From NCBI RefSeq assembly GCF_011170085.1, contig NZ_BLLI01000012.1, forward strand, positions 1-39,884: a stretch of DNA of 39,884 nucleotides. The letters are read 5' to 3'. Position 1 is the first letter of the stretch. Every line of letters begins with the position of its first letter. Positions 1 to 8,767 of the stretch are shown piece by piece. The DNA is from Pseudolactococcus hodotermopsidis (GTDB lineage: Bacteria > Bacillota > Bacilli > Lactobacillales > Streptococcaceae). The notes below the pieces were generated by a model, which was given only the letters and a program-made list of their open reading frames with translations, was not told where the DNA came from and made no database searches. A program made the position numbers and the translations under genes.

Positions 1-148
1 GCCCAGTCTGTCCAGTCATAATCTTCCCACCGAGGATTTTCGATGATTTCTTCTTCAACTTTTTTGGTATCATCTACTAAATCACGCTCGGGGGAAATTG
101 TCCAAAAATCATCAAAAAGCCCTTTTTATAGGCATTCTTAATTTTCAT
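1..148 (-). pseudogene. partial, frameshifted hypothetical gene at left edge
   Basis: An ATG at 148 opens a short reading frame (begins MKIKNAYKKG). Its natural continuation lies in another frame (LFDDFWTISPERDL, then an acidic Trp-rich stretch including PRWEDYDWTDW) that is open to the window edge. One missing base in or near the AAAAAGGGCTTTTT tract around 120-130 would join the two parts. The acidic product, downstream of an LXG toxin and its probable immunity gene, could be a second immunity-like or orphan gene; that is inference. I do not recognise the family. The gene is cut by the window, so its length is unknown. Confidence 0.35.
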
Positions 149-315
149 GAAAATACTTTTATTCCTGCAAAGTGTTCTAAAAATAATGAGTTGAAGATTA
201 GCTTCTAAGGCTGTTATCAGATTGCTTTGAAAATTATCCAAAAAAGACAAGACATAATTACTCGTTACACTTTGTCAATATTTCAAAAAAACTTTTATAC
301 TTATCTGACTTTATT

Positions 316-717
316 TTACAAACCTAAAACTGTTTTCACTTCTGATAAAAGGTGTTCATATTCAGCTTTATCGCTAGGTGTTTCGGCAATTCTTTCATCA
401 ACAACTTCAACCAAGTAATCATAAAATTCATCAAAATCGATATAGACGACTTCCTCTGCATCTTTATCATCACTAATTGTTGCAGGATAAGAGACATTAA
501 GAATGACTTGATTATCCTTAATTTCGGATAATTCCTGTTGAAATTCATACGGGTCTTCTTCCAAATCTGCTTTGAAAAAAATTCCCATATAACCACCTCC
601 ATCATCACCATAACCAGATTTTTTAGTAAATGCTTTTAAACTACGTTTATGAATAAATGTTTTATAACCTATTAACAAAGATTTTTTTTCTATTTCATCT
701 GTAACTGTAATTATCAT
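316..717 (-). CDS. probable immunity protein for the adjacent LXG toxin
   Basis: A 133-residue acidic cytoplasmic protein with no signal peptide or membrane segment. It starts at an ATG with an AGGAG ribosome-binding site 7 bases upstream and lies 16 bp downstream of the toxin gene on the same strand. This is the standard place for the cognate immunity protein in LXG/polymorphic toxin loci, and small acidic proteins are typical there. Visible features are a Gly-rich loop (GYGDDGGGY, about residues 35-43) and an Asp/Glu-rich C-terminal half. I do not recognise a named immunity family, so the function is inferred from position. It would be expected to bind and neutralise the C-terminal nuclease domain of its neighbour. 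Confidence 0.6.
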   Translation of the reverse strand: MIITVTDEIEKKSLLIGYKTFIHKRSLKAFTKKSGYGDDGGGYMGIFFKADLEEDPYEFQQELSEIKDNQVILNVSYPATISDDKDAEEVVYIDFDEFYDYLVEVVDERIAETPSDKAEYEHLLSEVKTVLGL

Positions 718-733
718 ATTATTTCTCCTACTA

Positions 734-2278
734 TTAAAATATTGGATAGAAATTAGTTATTTTTCCATCTCTAATATATCCTCTAAATTTCAAACCATTA
801 CTGGCTACCCCATCTATATACTCCCCATTAGCTCCACTTATTTTTCCGTTTTTCATGGCCTCTTGTCCCCATTGGTACATCTGCTCATCACTAATAATAT
901 TGGTATCGTATATTGTTTTAGGTTCTTTAATAGTTTTATATTCAGGTGGAACTAACGATTTTCCATCAATTCCTTTTTTAGGGACTTCATACTTAACTTC
1001 TTTTATTCCTTGATATATTGGATTCGTTTTTTCTGAAACAACTTGCCCACCAATTTCATCTAAACTCTCAAAAAAAGCATCTGAATTGTGACCACCACTA
1101 ATACCTTTTTTTCCAACTCCCTCCACATTCTTCAAATGATTTACAGCATTTTCTCCTATCGGAATACCATTCACATCATCCATAACATTCGCAACATTAA
1201 CACCAGTACCAGCCTTAGTCTGCGACTTACTAGCCGCATAAGAAAGTCCAGCAATCAGCGCCAAATCAAGCAAACCACTCTTTGAACTATACCAATAAAT
1301 AGAATCCGCAAAGCCTCCAGCTTGACCCCACTTCTCCCAGCCACTAGGAAGCTGACCGTCCGTGAGATAATTCTTGCCGTCCCCTTTTCGCCTTGCCGCA
1401 AGGTCTAGCTCATAAATCTTCTCCCAACCAACAATTTCATACATACCAACAAAGTTTTTGCCATATTTCTCGACATAATCTTGTAGTTCCTCGTCAAAAA
1501 TACGCACACCGTCCTTGTCAATAAACCACATGATTTTAACTTCTTTGGTTTTCGGGTCTTCATAAGGCATGGCATAAATGTTATATTTCTCTAACTCTTT
1601 TATTTTCGATTTGTGATAGGCTTCTTCTTTTTCTTTAATTTTATTAGTTACGACAGTTCGCCAAGACAAGTCTTTCGGCATAATAAAAGTGCCACTAGAC
1701 CGATTCCAAGACTCTTTAACTTGTGAAAGCCCTTGACTTATTGACGATTCCAAAATCTCAATTTCTGAGAAAATACTTGGAGAAAAAGCATTAAATTCTC
1801 GTAAACTGTCTAATTTTTCTAAAAAAGCGCTTTTCATTTCCTCATATAATTCAATTTGTTCCTCATTAATTGAGAGGAGGGAATATCTAGCAAACTCAGG
1901 CATTAAATAAAAGTCTATATTATCGCGAATGTCATATAACATTCGAATTTGATTATCCAAGCGATCAATCGTTTCCACAAGTTCCGATTCTTTCCAATCA
2001 CAGGTATCAACTCTAGCTTTATATTCTTCGGGAAATTTATTGACCGCCTCTTTAACAGCCTCGGCAAGCAAAATACCGCACTCTGACAAAGGATATAAAA
2101 CGGTCATAAAATATTCTTTAGCAGAATCATAAGTTTTACCGCTCAAATCCGCACTGTTAAAGTAAAAATCGCTGATTGCTCTTTGTAATGAATGATAGCC
2201 GTCAATTCGACTATCACAACGTCTAGCAACACTTTCGGCTTGCATTTCGGAATCTGATAAATACATATCAATACTCAT
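734..2278 (-). CDS. LXG-domain type VII secretion toxin with C-terminal nuclease-like domain
   Basis: A 514-residue protein. The N-terminal ~200 residues are helical and carry the LxG motif (LSGKTYDSAKEYF, about residues 45-57), the signature of LXG effectors exported by the type VII (ESX/Yuk) system. A linker follows (about 200-365). The C-terminal ~150 residues look like a polymorphic-toxin RNase of the EndoU/CdiA-CT type: GGHNSDAF with the candidate catalytic His near residue 397, IKEVKYEVPKK, ISDEQMYQWGQEAM, and the terminal GKITNFYPIF. The nuclease class is my reading of these motifs and is less certain than the LXG assignment. No type VII machinery genes are in the window. An immunity-like gene follows, and a small helical ORF overlaps its start by four bases (ATGA). 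Confidence 0.8.
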   Translation of the reverse strand: MSIDMYLSDSEMQAESVARRCDSRIDGYHSLQRAISDFYFNSADLSGKTYDSAKEYFMTVLYPLSECGILLAEAVKEAVNKFPEEYKARVDTCDWKESELVETIDRLDNQIRMLYDIRDNIDFYLMPEFARYSLLSINEEQIELYEEMKSAFLEKLDSLREFNAFSPSIFSEIEILESSISQGLSQVKESWNRSSGTFIMPKDLSWRTVVTNKIKEKEEAYHKSKIKELEKYNIYAMPYEDPKTKEVKIMWFIDKDGVRIFDEELQDYVEKYGKNFVGMYEIVGWEKIYELDLAARRKGDGKNYLTDGQLPSGWEKWGQAGGFADSIYWYSSKSGLLDLALIAGLSYAASKSQTKAGTGVNVANVMDDVNGIPIGENAVNHLKNVEGVGKKGISGGHNSDAFFESLDEIGGQVVSEKTNPIYQGIKEVKYEVPKKGIDGKSLVPPEYKTIKEPKTIYDTNIISDEQMYQWGQEAMKNGKISGANGEYIDGVASNGLKFRGYIRDGKITNFYPIF

Positions 2279-2448
2279 GCTTTTTTCCTCGCTTTATTGA
2301 ATTTTATATCGGTCTCTCGTCCTGTTGAAACTATATGACGATATAACTCTTTAAGTATTTTATTAACATTTTCTAATTTGCGATTCACATTATCTATACG
2401 ATTTTTACATTCCCACAAACTATTAATAGCTACTTTTATTTTCTCTAT
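2275..2448 (-). pseudogene. small helical LXG-associated ORF with ATA in start position
   Basis: An open frame of 57 codons ends in TGA overlapping the toxin start (ATGA), so the two would be translationally coupled. It encodes a Lys/Asn-rich, coiled-coil-like helix (for example NRIDNVNRKLENVNKIL). LXG toxins are normally preceded by small helical partner proteins (Lap/DUF3130 or DUF3958 type) required for export, and this fits that role by position. There is an excellent AAGGAGG site, but the codon at the right distance (8 bases) is ATA, and no ATG, GTG or TTG is suitably placed. Either the start codon mutated from ATG, or a very rare AUA start is used. Confidence 0.4.
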
Positions 2449-2514
2449 TTTCAGCTCCTCCTTCTTAAATAGAGAAAATTAATTGTTATTTTAAAATTTT
2501 CATCCTGTACTTCC

Positions 2515-2543
2515 ATTATAAGTATACCACACAAATTAGCCAA
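2515..2543 (-). promoter_or_regulatory. promoter of the LXG toxin-immunity operon
   Basis: On the minus strand, TTGGCT (2538-2543), a 17-base spacer and TATAAT (2515-2520). It lies about 65 bases upstream of the small helical ORF. The rest of the 2544-2648 interval downstream of gltD shows no gene and no convincing terminator. Confidence 0.6.
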
Positions 2544-2648
2544 AAACAACAATCGTTAGATAACTAAGAAAAATATTCACGAAAATCACGTTATTTAAAA
2601 AAGGCATCAAGCCACTGACACCATTTTAATTATTTAAATCGTTATTGA

Positions 2649-4088
2649 TTATTGTGCCACCATAACCCGCAAAGTTTCATCAATCTTCTCAGCCGTCAAG
2701 CGTCCCTCACGAATGCCCCAGATAACAAGAGACGGACCACGTTTGGCATCGCCAGCAACGTAAACTTTTTCATTATCCGTTGTATTGTCATCAAAGATTT
2801 GATTGACACCGAAACCTTGGAAAATGGCTTGTTCAGCACCTGTAAAGCCCATAGCAAGTAAAACCAAATCAGCTTTCAAAGTTTCCTCTGTACCAGTAAT
2901 CGTCTTGAAATCAGCACCAACTTTAACTGTTTTAATGCCAATCAGTTGCCCACGTTCAGCACCAATAAATTCAGTTGTTGACGTTGCATAACGTGTTAAA
3001 TTGATATTCCCAGCCGCAATCGCCTCTTCTTGACCATAACCAAGTCGTGTTATCATTGGATATTCAGGCCATGGATTGGTTGCTAGGCGTTTGCTTGGTA
3101 ACTGGGGTGTGATTTCAAGCTGCGTGACGCTAGCAGCACCGAGTCGAATTGCTGTACCGATACAATCATTACCTGTATCGCCACCTCCAATAACGACAAC
3201 ATTCTTGCCATCAAGCGATTGGCGCATTTTTTTGTCGCCATTCGACAAAATAACCTTAGTAATATCTGTCAAATAATCAACTGCGAATTTCACACCATTA
3301 AGCTCGCGACCAGGAACTGGCAAATCACGTGGCACACTAGCACCAGTTGCTAAAATCACACGGTCAAAGTCATTTTCAAGCGTTTCAAAGGCAATGTCTT
3401 GCCCAATCTCCGTGTTAGCAACAAACGCTATCCCGATTTCACGCATGACAGCAATGCGTCGTTCAATCACATCCTTGTCAAGCTTCATGTTGGGAATGCC
3501 ATACATGAGCAAGCCCCCAAAACGATCGCTACGTTCAAAAACAGTAACATGATGTCCGAGTTGGTTGAGCCGCCAAGCTGCAGCAAGTCCCGCTGGTCCT
3601 GAACCGACAATAGCAATCTTAAAATCAGTCCGTTCCTTTGGTAAGCCACTCTCAGCAACCCAACCCTTTTCAAAAGCCGTATCAATGATAAAACGTTCAT
3701 TATCATGAATCGTCACACCCTCGCCGTTAAGCCCTTCCGTACAGCCTTTTTCACAAGGCGCTGGGCAAACTCGACCTGTCATCTCGGGCAAAGGGTTTGT
3801 CCTTGACAAGCGCTCAAAGGCTTTCTTGAACTCGCCACGGTAGACAAGATCGTTCCACTCGGGAATCAAATTGTCATTTGGACAACCCGAAACGGCACGA
3901 CTGTCGCCATAAAATTCGCCAGAATGACAAAATGGGATACCACAAGCCATACAGCGCGCCGCTTGTTTTTGACGTTCTTCAACACCAAGCGGCATTTGCA
4001 ACTCAGCAAAGTCCAAAACACGCGCAGCAACGGGACGGTATGGATTATCTTTACGTTTATATGTCATAAAACCAAATGGATCTGCCAT
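2649..4088 (-). CDS. gltD: glutamate synthase (NADPH) small subunit
   Basis: A 479-residue protein of full family length. It oxidises NADPH and passes electrons through FAD and Fe-S clusters to the large subunit, making glutamate from glutamine and 2-oxoglutarate. The N-terminal half has the cluster cysteines (CMACGIPFCH, about 46-55; then CPND and CPAPCEKGC). A Rossmann FAD site follows (AIVGSGPAGLAAAWRL, about 160-175) and an NADPH site (VVIGGGDTGNDC, about 298-309). The C-terminal VAGDAKRGPSLV is the usual FAD-binding end. It starts one base after the gltB stop, and its ribosome-binding site (GGAGGG) lies in the last codons of gltB, so the two are translationally coupled. Confidence 0.95.
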   Translation of the reverse strand: MADPFGFMTYKRKDNPYRPVAARVLDFAELQMPLGVEERQKQAARCMACGIPFCHSGEFYGDSRAVSGCPNDNLIPEWNDLVYRGEFKKAFERLSRTNPLPEMTGRVCPAPCEKGCTEGLNGEGVTIHDNERFIIDTAFEKGWVAESGLPKERTDFKIAIVGSGPAGLAAAWRLNQLGHHVTVFERSDRFGGLLMYGIPNMKLDKDVIERRIAVMREIGIAFVANTEIGQDIAFETLENDFDRVILATGASVPRDLPVPGRELNGVKFAVDYLTDITKVILSNGDKKMRQSLDGKNVVVIGGGDTGNDCIGTAIRLGAASVTQLEITPQLPSKRLATNPWPEYPMITRLGYGQEEAIAAGNINLTRYATSTTEFIGAERGQLIGIKTVKVGADFKTITGTEETLKADLVLLAMGFTGAEQAIFQGFGVNQIFDDNTTDNEKVYVAGDAKRGPSLVIWGIREGRLTAEKIDETLRVMVAQ

Positions 4089-4089
4089 T

Positions 4090-7000
4090 TTATTTCCCTC
4101 CTACTTTGATGAGTTCAGCTTTTTCTTCGACTGATGTTGACATGGCTTTTTCAAATGTTGCCATTTCAAGTTCGACACCTGAAAGCCCTGTTTCAGCCAA
4201 ACGGTACTCGATTTCCTTGATTTCATGAAATTCTCTTGGATAAACCTTGACAAATTTGCTGACAACCTTATCCCATTCAGCAAGGAGCGCTTTTGCTTTT
4301 GCTGAATCTGTATATTTGGCATGATTTTCAACTAGCTCTTTGAGAATATCGTCACCACGCGTTTGACCAATGGCATATAAATCAACCATTTCCATATTGA
4401 CCTTGCTAGCGAAATCACCCTTAGCGTCGTAGACATAAGCCACACCGCCACTCATACCCGCTGCGAAGTTTTGTCCAGTGCTACCGAGAATAACAGCAAC
4501 GCCGCCTGTCATGTACTCACAACCATGTTCCCCGACACCCTCGACGACGACCTTAGCGCCCGAGTTCCGCACGCAGAACCGCTCGCCCGCACGACCACGG
4601 AAATAAGCCTCGCCACGCACAGCACCAAACAGTGACACATTGCCAACAATCGGCGAATTTTCGACATCAAAACCTGCATCAAGAGGCGGTTTAACAATCA
4701 CGCGCCCGCCAGACAAGGACTTAGCGATATAGTCGTTAGCCTCGCCAATGAGGGTAATTGCCATACCCTGCGTTGCAAATGAAGCAAAAGATTGACCCGC
4801 GATGCCCGTATATTCGTATTTGAGCAAGGCTGGCTCAAGCGCGTAGTTCCCATAACGTTCGGCAATCCAACCCGCCATACGCGCGCCAGCCGTCCGTGTA
4901 ACGTTGTTAATCGTTTCCTTGACAAGAACGGTTGAACCACTGTCAATCGCTGACTTAGCAAAACCATCAAGCTCCCGCCACTGCCGTTTTTCAATAAACG
5001 GATCAACCACTTTACGCGTAATCGGCATAGCTGAGCCAATAACTCGACTGAAATCAAGCGATTTCGCCTTACCTTTAGCAATAAACTTAGGCTTCAAGAC
5101 TTCTGCATGCCCAATCATGTCATCAATCGAACGAAAACCAAGCTCAGCCATGATTTCACGGAGATCTTGCGCCAAAAATTGCATGGCATTGATAACATGC
5201 TCAGGTTTACCAGTGAAGTTAGCTCGCAAGTCAGGATTTTGCGTACAAATGCCGACAGGACAGGTATTAAGCGAGCAAACGCGCATCATCACACAGCCAA
5301 CCGCAACAAGGGCAAGTGAGCCAAATGAATACTCCTCAGCACCAAGCAAGGCAGCAACTGCAATATCACGACCAGTCATCAATTTGCCATCAGTTTCCAA
5401 AGTCATACGTTGGCGTAAATTATTCATGGTCAGCGTTTGATGTGCCTCAGCCAAGCCCATTTCCAAAGGCAAACCTGCATCACGCGCTGAATTTCTAGGT
5501 GCTGCACCTGTTCCACCTTCGTAGCCCGCAATAACAACTTTATCAGCACCCGCCTTGACACAACCTGCAGCGATTGTACCGACACCTGTTGATGAGGCGA
5601 GTTTAACATTGATTTGAGCATATGGATTGATAGCTTTAAGGTCATAAATCAACTGCGCCAAGTCTTCAATCGAATAAATATCATGGTGCGGTGGTGGTGA
5701 AATCAGTGTCACACCAGGAGTTGAACCACGAATTTCCGCAACCCAAGGAAAGATTTTATTACCTGGCAATTGTCCGCCCTCACCTGGTTTTGCCCCTTGA
5801 GCGAGTTTGATTTGCAACTCATCTGCGCTCATCAAATATTCTGCATTGACACCGAAACGCGCTGAGGAAACTTGCTTGATTTTTGAGTTGAGATTGGTAC
5901 CGTCAGCTTGTTTATGGAAACGCGCCCGATTTTCACCACCCTCACCAGAATTTGATTTACCGCCAATTGCATTCATGGCTGCTGCCATGGTTTCATGTGC
6001 CTCTTTTGACAAAGCACCAAAACTCATCGCACCGACCTTGAAACGTTTGACGATATTTTCAACTGGCTCAACTTCTGACAAGGCAACCGGTAAACGTTTT
6101 TGGTCAAATTCCCAAATATGACGAAGCAAAGTCGGTGTCTCATCAGCCTCTTTATTGAGTTCAGATGCATACGCCTTGTACAAGTCGTAATCGCCTTGCC
6201 GAACTGCTTTTTGAAAATTATAAATCGACCGTGGATTGAAAAGATGGTATTCGCCATCAGCCTTGTACTGATAAGAACCGCCAGACGGCAAAGTTTCATG
6301 ACTGCGAGGACCATAAGCAAACTCATAGCGCTGCAGATATTCTGCCTCAATTTGTTTAAGGCTAAGTCCGCCAATACGCGTCACTGTACCATGAAAGTAT
6401 TTATCAACAACATCAGCTGACAAGCCAACCGCCTCAAAAAGTTGCGCACCTTTATAGCCAGAAATGGTTGAAATTCCCATACGGCTCATAACTTTGATAA
6501 TGCCTTTTTCAGCCGCTTGACGGAATTTTTCCGCCTTATCATACAATTTGTAATCTTTCAGTGTTTCATAAGCACCGTAAGGATGGATGGCACTTGCACC
6601 ATAACCAACGATTGTCGCAAAATGATGCACTTCATTGACTTCAGCCGTGTCAACAACAATTGAAAAAAGACTGCCTTTACCTTTTTCAACCATATAGTTA
6701 TAAAGTCCCGAAGTTGCAAGCAAAATCGGCATGGGCATGCGCCCCTCTTTTTGATCACGATCGCTGAGAATGATAATGCTTGTACCCGCATCTACCTCAG
6801 CCTCAACCGCCTTAAACATATCATCTAAAGCATGCTCCAAGCGATTTGGCGTGTCCTTGGTAACATCATATAAGGTTGAAATAATCTGCGTTTTGTGTTT
6901 TTTATCTTTGACAGCGGCGATTTTCTCAAAATCAGCGGTTGTCAAAACAGGGCTATCAAGTTTCAGCTTAACACAATTTTTATCACTATCATCACGCAAA

Positions 7001-8592
7001 TCGCCATCACGTCCTAGATAAACTTCTGTGCCAACGACAATTTTCTCACGAATGGCATCAATCGGCGGATTGGTAACTTGGGCAAATTGTTGCTTGAAAT
7101 AGGTAAACAAAGATTGATTCTTGTCAGACAAAACAGCCAGTGGACTGTCATAGCCCATAGCAATAACAGGTTCTTGCCCTTTTTCCGCCATAGGCACAAT
7201 AACCGTTCTGATAACTTCTTCGGTATAGCCAAAAAGCTTGTGCATGATTTTGCGGTCGCTTTCAGTTATCTCATCAAACTGCGCTTGCTCAGCAATTTCA
7301 TTGATATGGAGCAGATTTTTAGCTAGCCATTTTTCGTAAGGATATTGTTTGGCATAATGTTTTTTAACGTCATCATTGCGCAAAATCTTGCCATTGACCG
7401 TATCAACCAACATCATGTTCCCAGGACCAAGCACGCCTTTTTCAACAACGCGACTCGGCTCAAAGTCAACAACACCAGACTCAGACGAGCAAACAATGAA
7501 GTTATCTTTGGTAATGCTATAACGGCTCGGACGTAGACCATTTCGGTCAAGTCGAGCGCCAACAGTTTCCCCATCCGTGAAAACTAAGGCTGCTGGACCG
7601 TCCCATGGTGCCATAAAAGATGACGTATACTCATAAAACGATGTCAGCTCTTTTGACAAACCTGCTTCTTTGCCCCAAGCCTCGGGGATCATCATCAACA
7701 ATGAATGCGGTATATCACGACCGTTACGGTAAAGATATTCCATGCAATTTTCGAGCTTAGCTGAATCAGAATTTTCTTCATTGTAAATCTCGATTTTATG
7801 GGAAGTCATCCAGTTTTCAGCACCACGCAAGGTATTGATTTCACCATTGTGCGCCAAAAAACGAAAAGGCTGCGCCCGATCCCAAGACGGAAAAGTATTG
7901 GTCGAAAAACGCGAATGCGTCAAGGCAATCGTTGATTTAAAGTCGGGATCTGACAAGTCAGGATAAAATGTCCGCACTTGAAAAGCATGGAGCATGCCTT
8001 TATAAACAATCGTTTTGCTAGAAAGCGAACAGATAAAAACTTCTGACGTTGCAAATGTCTTTTCGATTTTACGGCGCAGGCGATACAATCTATCCTCAAA
8101 ATCACGTCCCGCCTTACTTTCAGCGGGTTTTGAGATAATAAATTGAACAAATGCTGGCATAATGGCTTGGGCGCCAGGACCACAATTATCAAAGTTAAAA
8201 GGCACATCACGTGTCAAGAGAATTTGATAGCCGTCAGTTTGAATTTCTGTTGCAATCGCCTTGCAAAGCGCTTGTTTTTTAGCCAAATCTTTGGGCAAGA
8301 AAAACTGTCCCACAGCATAATCGCCTTTTTTAGGAAGTTCGACCTCATTTTCAGCTACAATTTTTGAAAAAAAGTCGTGAGGCATGGCAAAAAGCGCACC
8401 CGCACCGTCACCAGTATCTGGCTCAGCTCCCGTACCACCACGATGATTCATTCGCTCCAAAATTGTCATCGCATAGTCTACCAACTCATGTGTGGCTCGA
8501 CCATCTATCTGAGCAATAAACCCCATACCACAGGCATCTGACTCAAAGGATTGATCCCAAAGCGTTTGCTGTTTCGCTTGTTTTTTATCCAT
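4090..8592 (-). CDS. gltB: glutamate synthase large subunit
   Basis: A 1500-residue glutamate synthase alpha subunit. After a 20-residue propeptide (ends FESDA) comes the catalytic Cys21 of the class II glutamine amidotransferase domain (CGMGFIAQIDG), which hydrolyses glutamine and releases ammonia for tunnelling. The central and FMN-binding domains follow. The FMN domain includes the SSGEGGE-like segment (GGKSNSGEGGENRAR, about 890) and the 3Fe-4S cysteines of CSLNTCPVGICTQ (about 1140-1155). The C-terminal Gly-rich beta-helix (GXGXG) domain is intact (GGVAVILG, GMSGGVAYVYD). It is first in the operon with gltD. A consensus promoter and a perfect CodY box lie directly upstream, implying control by branched-chain amino acid/GTP status. 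Confidence 0.97.
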   Translation of the reverse strand: MDKKQAKQQTLWDQSFESDACGMGFIAQIDGRATHELVDYAMTILERMNHRGGTGAEPDTGDGAGALFAMPHDFFSKIVAENEVELPKKGDYAVGQFFLPKDLAKKQALCKAIATEIQTDGYQILLTRDVPFNFDNCGPGAQAIMPAFVQFIISKPAESKAGRDFEDRLYRLRRKIEKTFATSEVFICSLSSKTIVYKGMLHAFQVRTFYPDLSDPDFKSTIALTHSRFSTNTFPSWDRAQPFRFLAHNGEINTLRGAENWMTSHKIEIYNEENSDSAKLENCMEYLYRNGRDIPHSLLMMIPEAWGKEAGLSKELTSFYEYTSSFMAPWDGPAALVFTDGETVGARLDRNGLRPSRYSITKDNFIVCSSESGVVDFEPSRVVEKGVLGPGNMMLVDTVNGKILRNDDVKKHYAKQYPYEKWLAKNLLHINEIAEQAQFDEITESDRKIMHKLFGYTEEVIRTVIVPMAEKGQEPVIAMGYDSPLAVLSDKNQSLFTYFKQQFAQVTNPPIDAIREKIVVGTEVYLGRDGDLRDDSDKNCVKLKLDSPVLTTADFEKIAAVKDKKHKTQIISTLYDVTKDTPNRLEHALDDMFKAVEAEVDAGTSIIILSDRDQKEGRMPMPILLATSGLYNYMVEKGKGSLFSIVVDTAEVNEVHHFATIVGYGASAIHPYGAYETLKDYKLYDKAEKFRQAAEKGIIKVMSRMGISTISGYKGAQLFEAVGLSADVVDKYFHGTVTRIGGLSLKQIEAEYLQRYEFAYGPRSHETLPSGGSYQYKADGEYHLFNPRSIYNFQKAVRQGDYDLYKAYASELNKEADETPTLLRHIWEFDQKRLPVALSEVEPVENIVKRFKVGAMSFGALSKEAHETMAAAMNAIGGKSNSGEGGENRARFHKQADGTNLNSKIKQVSSARFGVNAEYLMSADELQIKLAQGAKPGEGGQLPGNKIFPWVAEIRGSTPGVTLISPPPHHDIYSIEDLAQLIYDLKAINPYAQINVKLASSTGVGTIAAGCVKAGADKVVIAGYEGGTGAAPRNSARDAGLPLEMGLAEAHQTLTMNNLRQRMTLETDGKLMTGRDIAVAALLGAEEYSFGSLALVAVGCVMMRVCSLNTCPVGICTQNPDLRANFTGKPEHVINAMQFLAQDLREIMAELGFRSIDDMIGHAEVLKPKFIAKGKAKSLDFSRVIGSAMPITRKVVDPFIEKRQWRELDGFAKSAIDSGSTVLVKETINNVTRTAGARMAGWIAERYGNYALEPALLKYEYTGIAGQSFASFATQGMAITLIGEANDYIAKSLSGGRVIVKPPLDAGFDVENSPIVGNVSLFGAVRGEAYFRGRAGERFCVRNSGAKVVVEGVGEHGCEYMTGGVAVILGSTGQNFAAGMSGGVAYVYDAKGDFASKVNMEMVDLYAIGQTRGDDILKELVENHAKYTDSAKAKALLAEWDKVVSKFVKVYPREFHEIKEIEYRLAETGLSGVELEMATFEKAMSTSVEEKAELIKVGGK

Positions 8593-8642
8593 TTTTAGAT
8601 CCTTTCCTAGAAAAATGTCAAAACTTTTTTACTTTTATAAAA

Positions 8643-8653
8643 TTGTCTGACAA
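8643..8653. promoter_or_regulatory. perfect 11-bp palindrome in the gltB leader
   Basis: TTGTC-T-GACAA is a perfect inverted repeat between the gltB -10 box and its ribosome-binding site. With flanks it matches the CodY consensus at 11 of 15 positions, so it may be a weaker second CodY site or an operator for another regulator. Its function is inferred from position only. Confidence 0.35.
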
Positions 8654-8666
8654 AAGATATACGGCT

Positions 8667-8695
8667 ATTTTACCAAAAAAATTTGGAAATGACAA
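8667..8695 (-). promoter_or_regulatory. gltBD promoter
   Basis: On the minus strand, TTGTCA (8690-8695), a 17-base spacer and TAAAAT (8667-8672). The predicted leader before the gltB ATG is about 68 nt. Confidence 0.75.
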
Positions 8696-8697
8696 GC

Positions 8698-8712
8698 AAT
8701 TTTCAGAAAATT
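8698..8712. promoter_or_regulatory. CodY box upstream of gltBD
   Basis: AATTTTCAGAAAATT matches the published CodY consensus AATTTTCWGAAAATT at all 15 positions. It begins three bases upstream of the gltB -35 hexamer, a position from which bound CodY would compete with RNA polymerase. CodY regulation of nitrogen-assimilation genes is established in Lactococcus and relatives; regulation of this copy is inference. Confidence 0.85.
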
Positions 8713-8724
8713 CTTTATTCATTG

Positions 8725-8759
8725 AAAAAACGACTAAACCATTTAAAGGTCTAGCCGCT
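8725..8759 (-). terminator. intrinsic terminator downstream of the amidohydrolase
   Basis: An 11-bp stem with a few G-T pairs (arms 8730-8740 and 8749-8759, loop ATTTAAA), followed on the minus strand by a run of T. It closes the transporter-amidohydrolase operon before gltB. Confidence 0.8.
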
Positions 8760-8767
8760 TTTGACTT

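Noticed and set aside
1088-1285. Plus-strand ORF inside the LXG gene
   Set aside because: Low-complexity shadow of the minus-strand coding sequence, with no ribosome-binding site.
4509-7536. Numerous overlapping ORFs within gltB on both strands
   Set aside because: Shadows of a full-length, clearly conserved gene; their products have odd Arg/Leu or Ser/Arg-rich composition.
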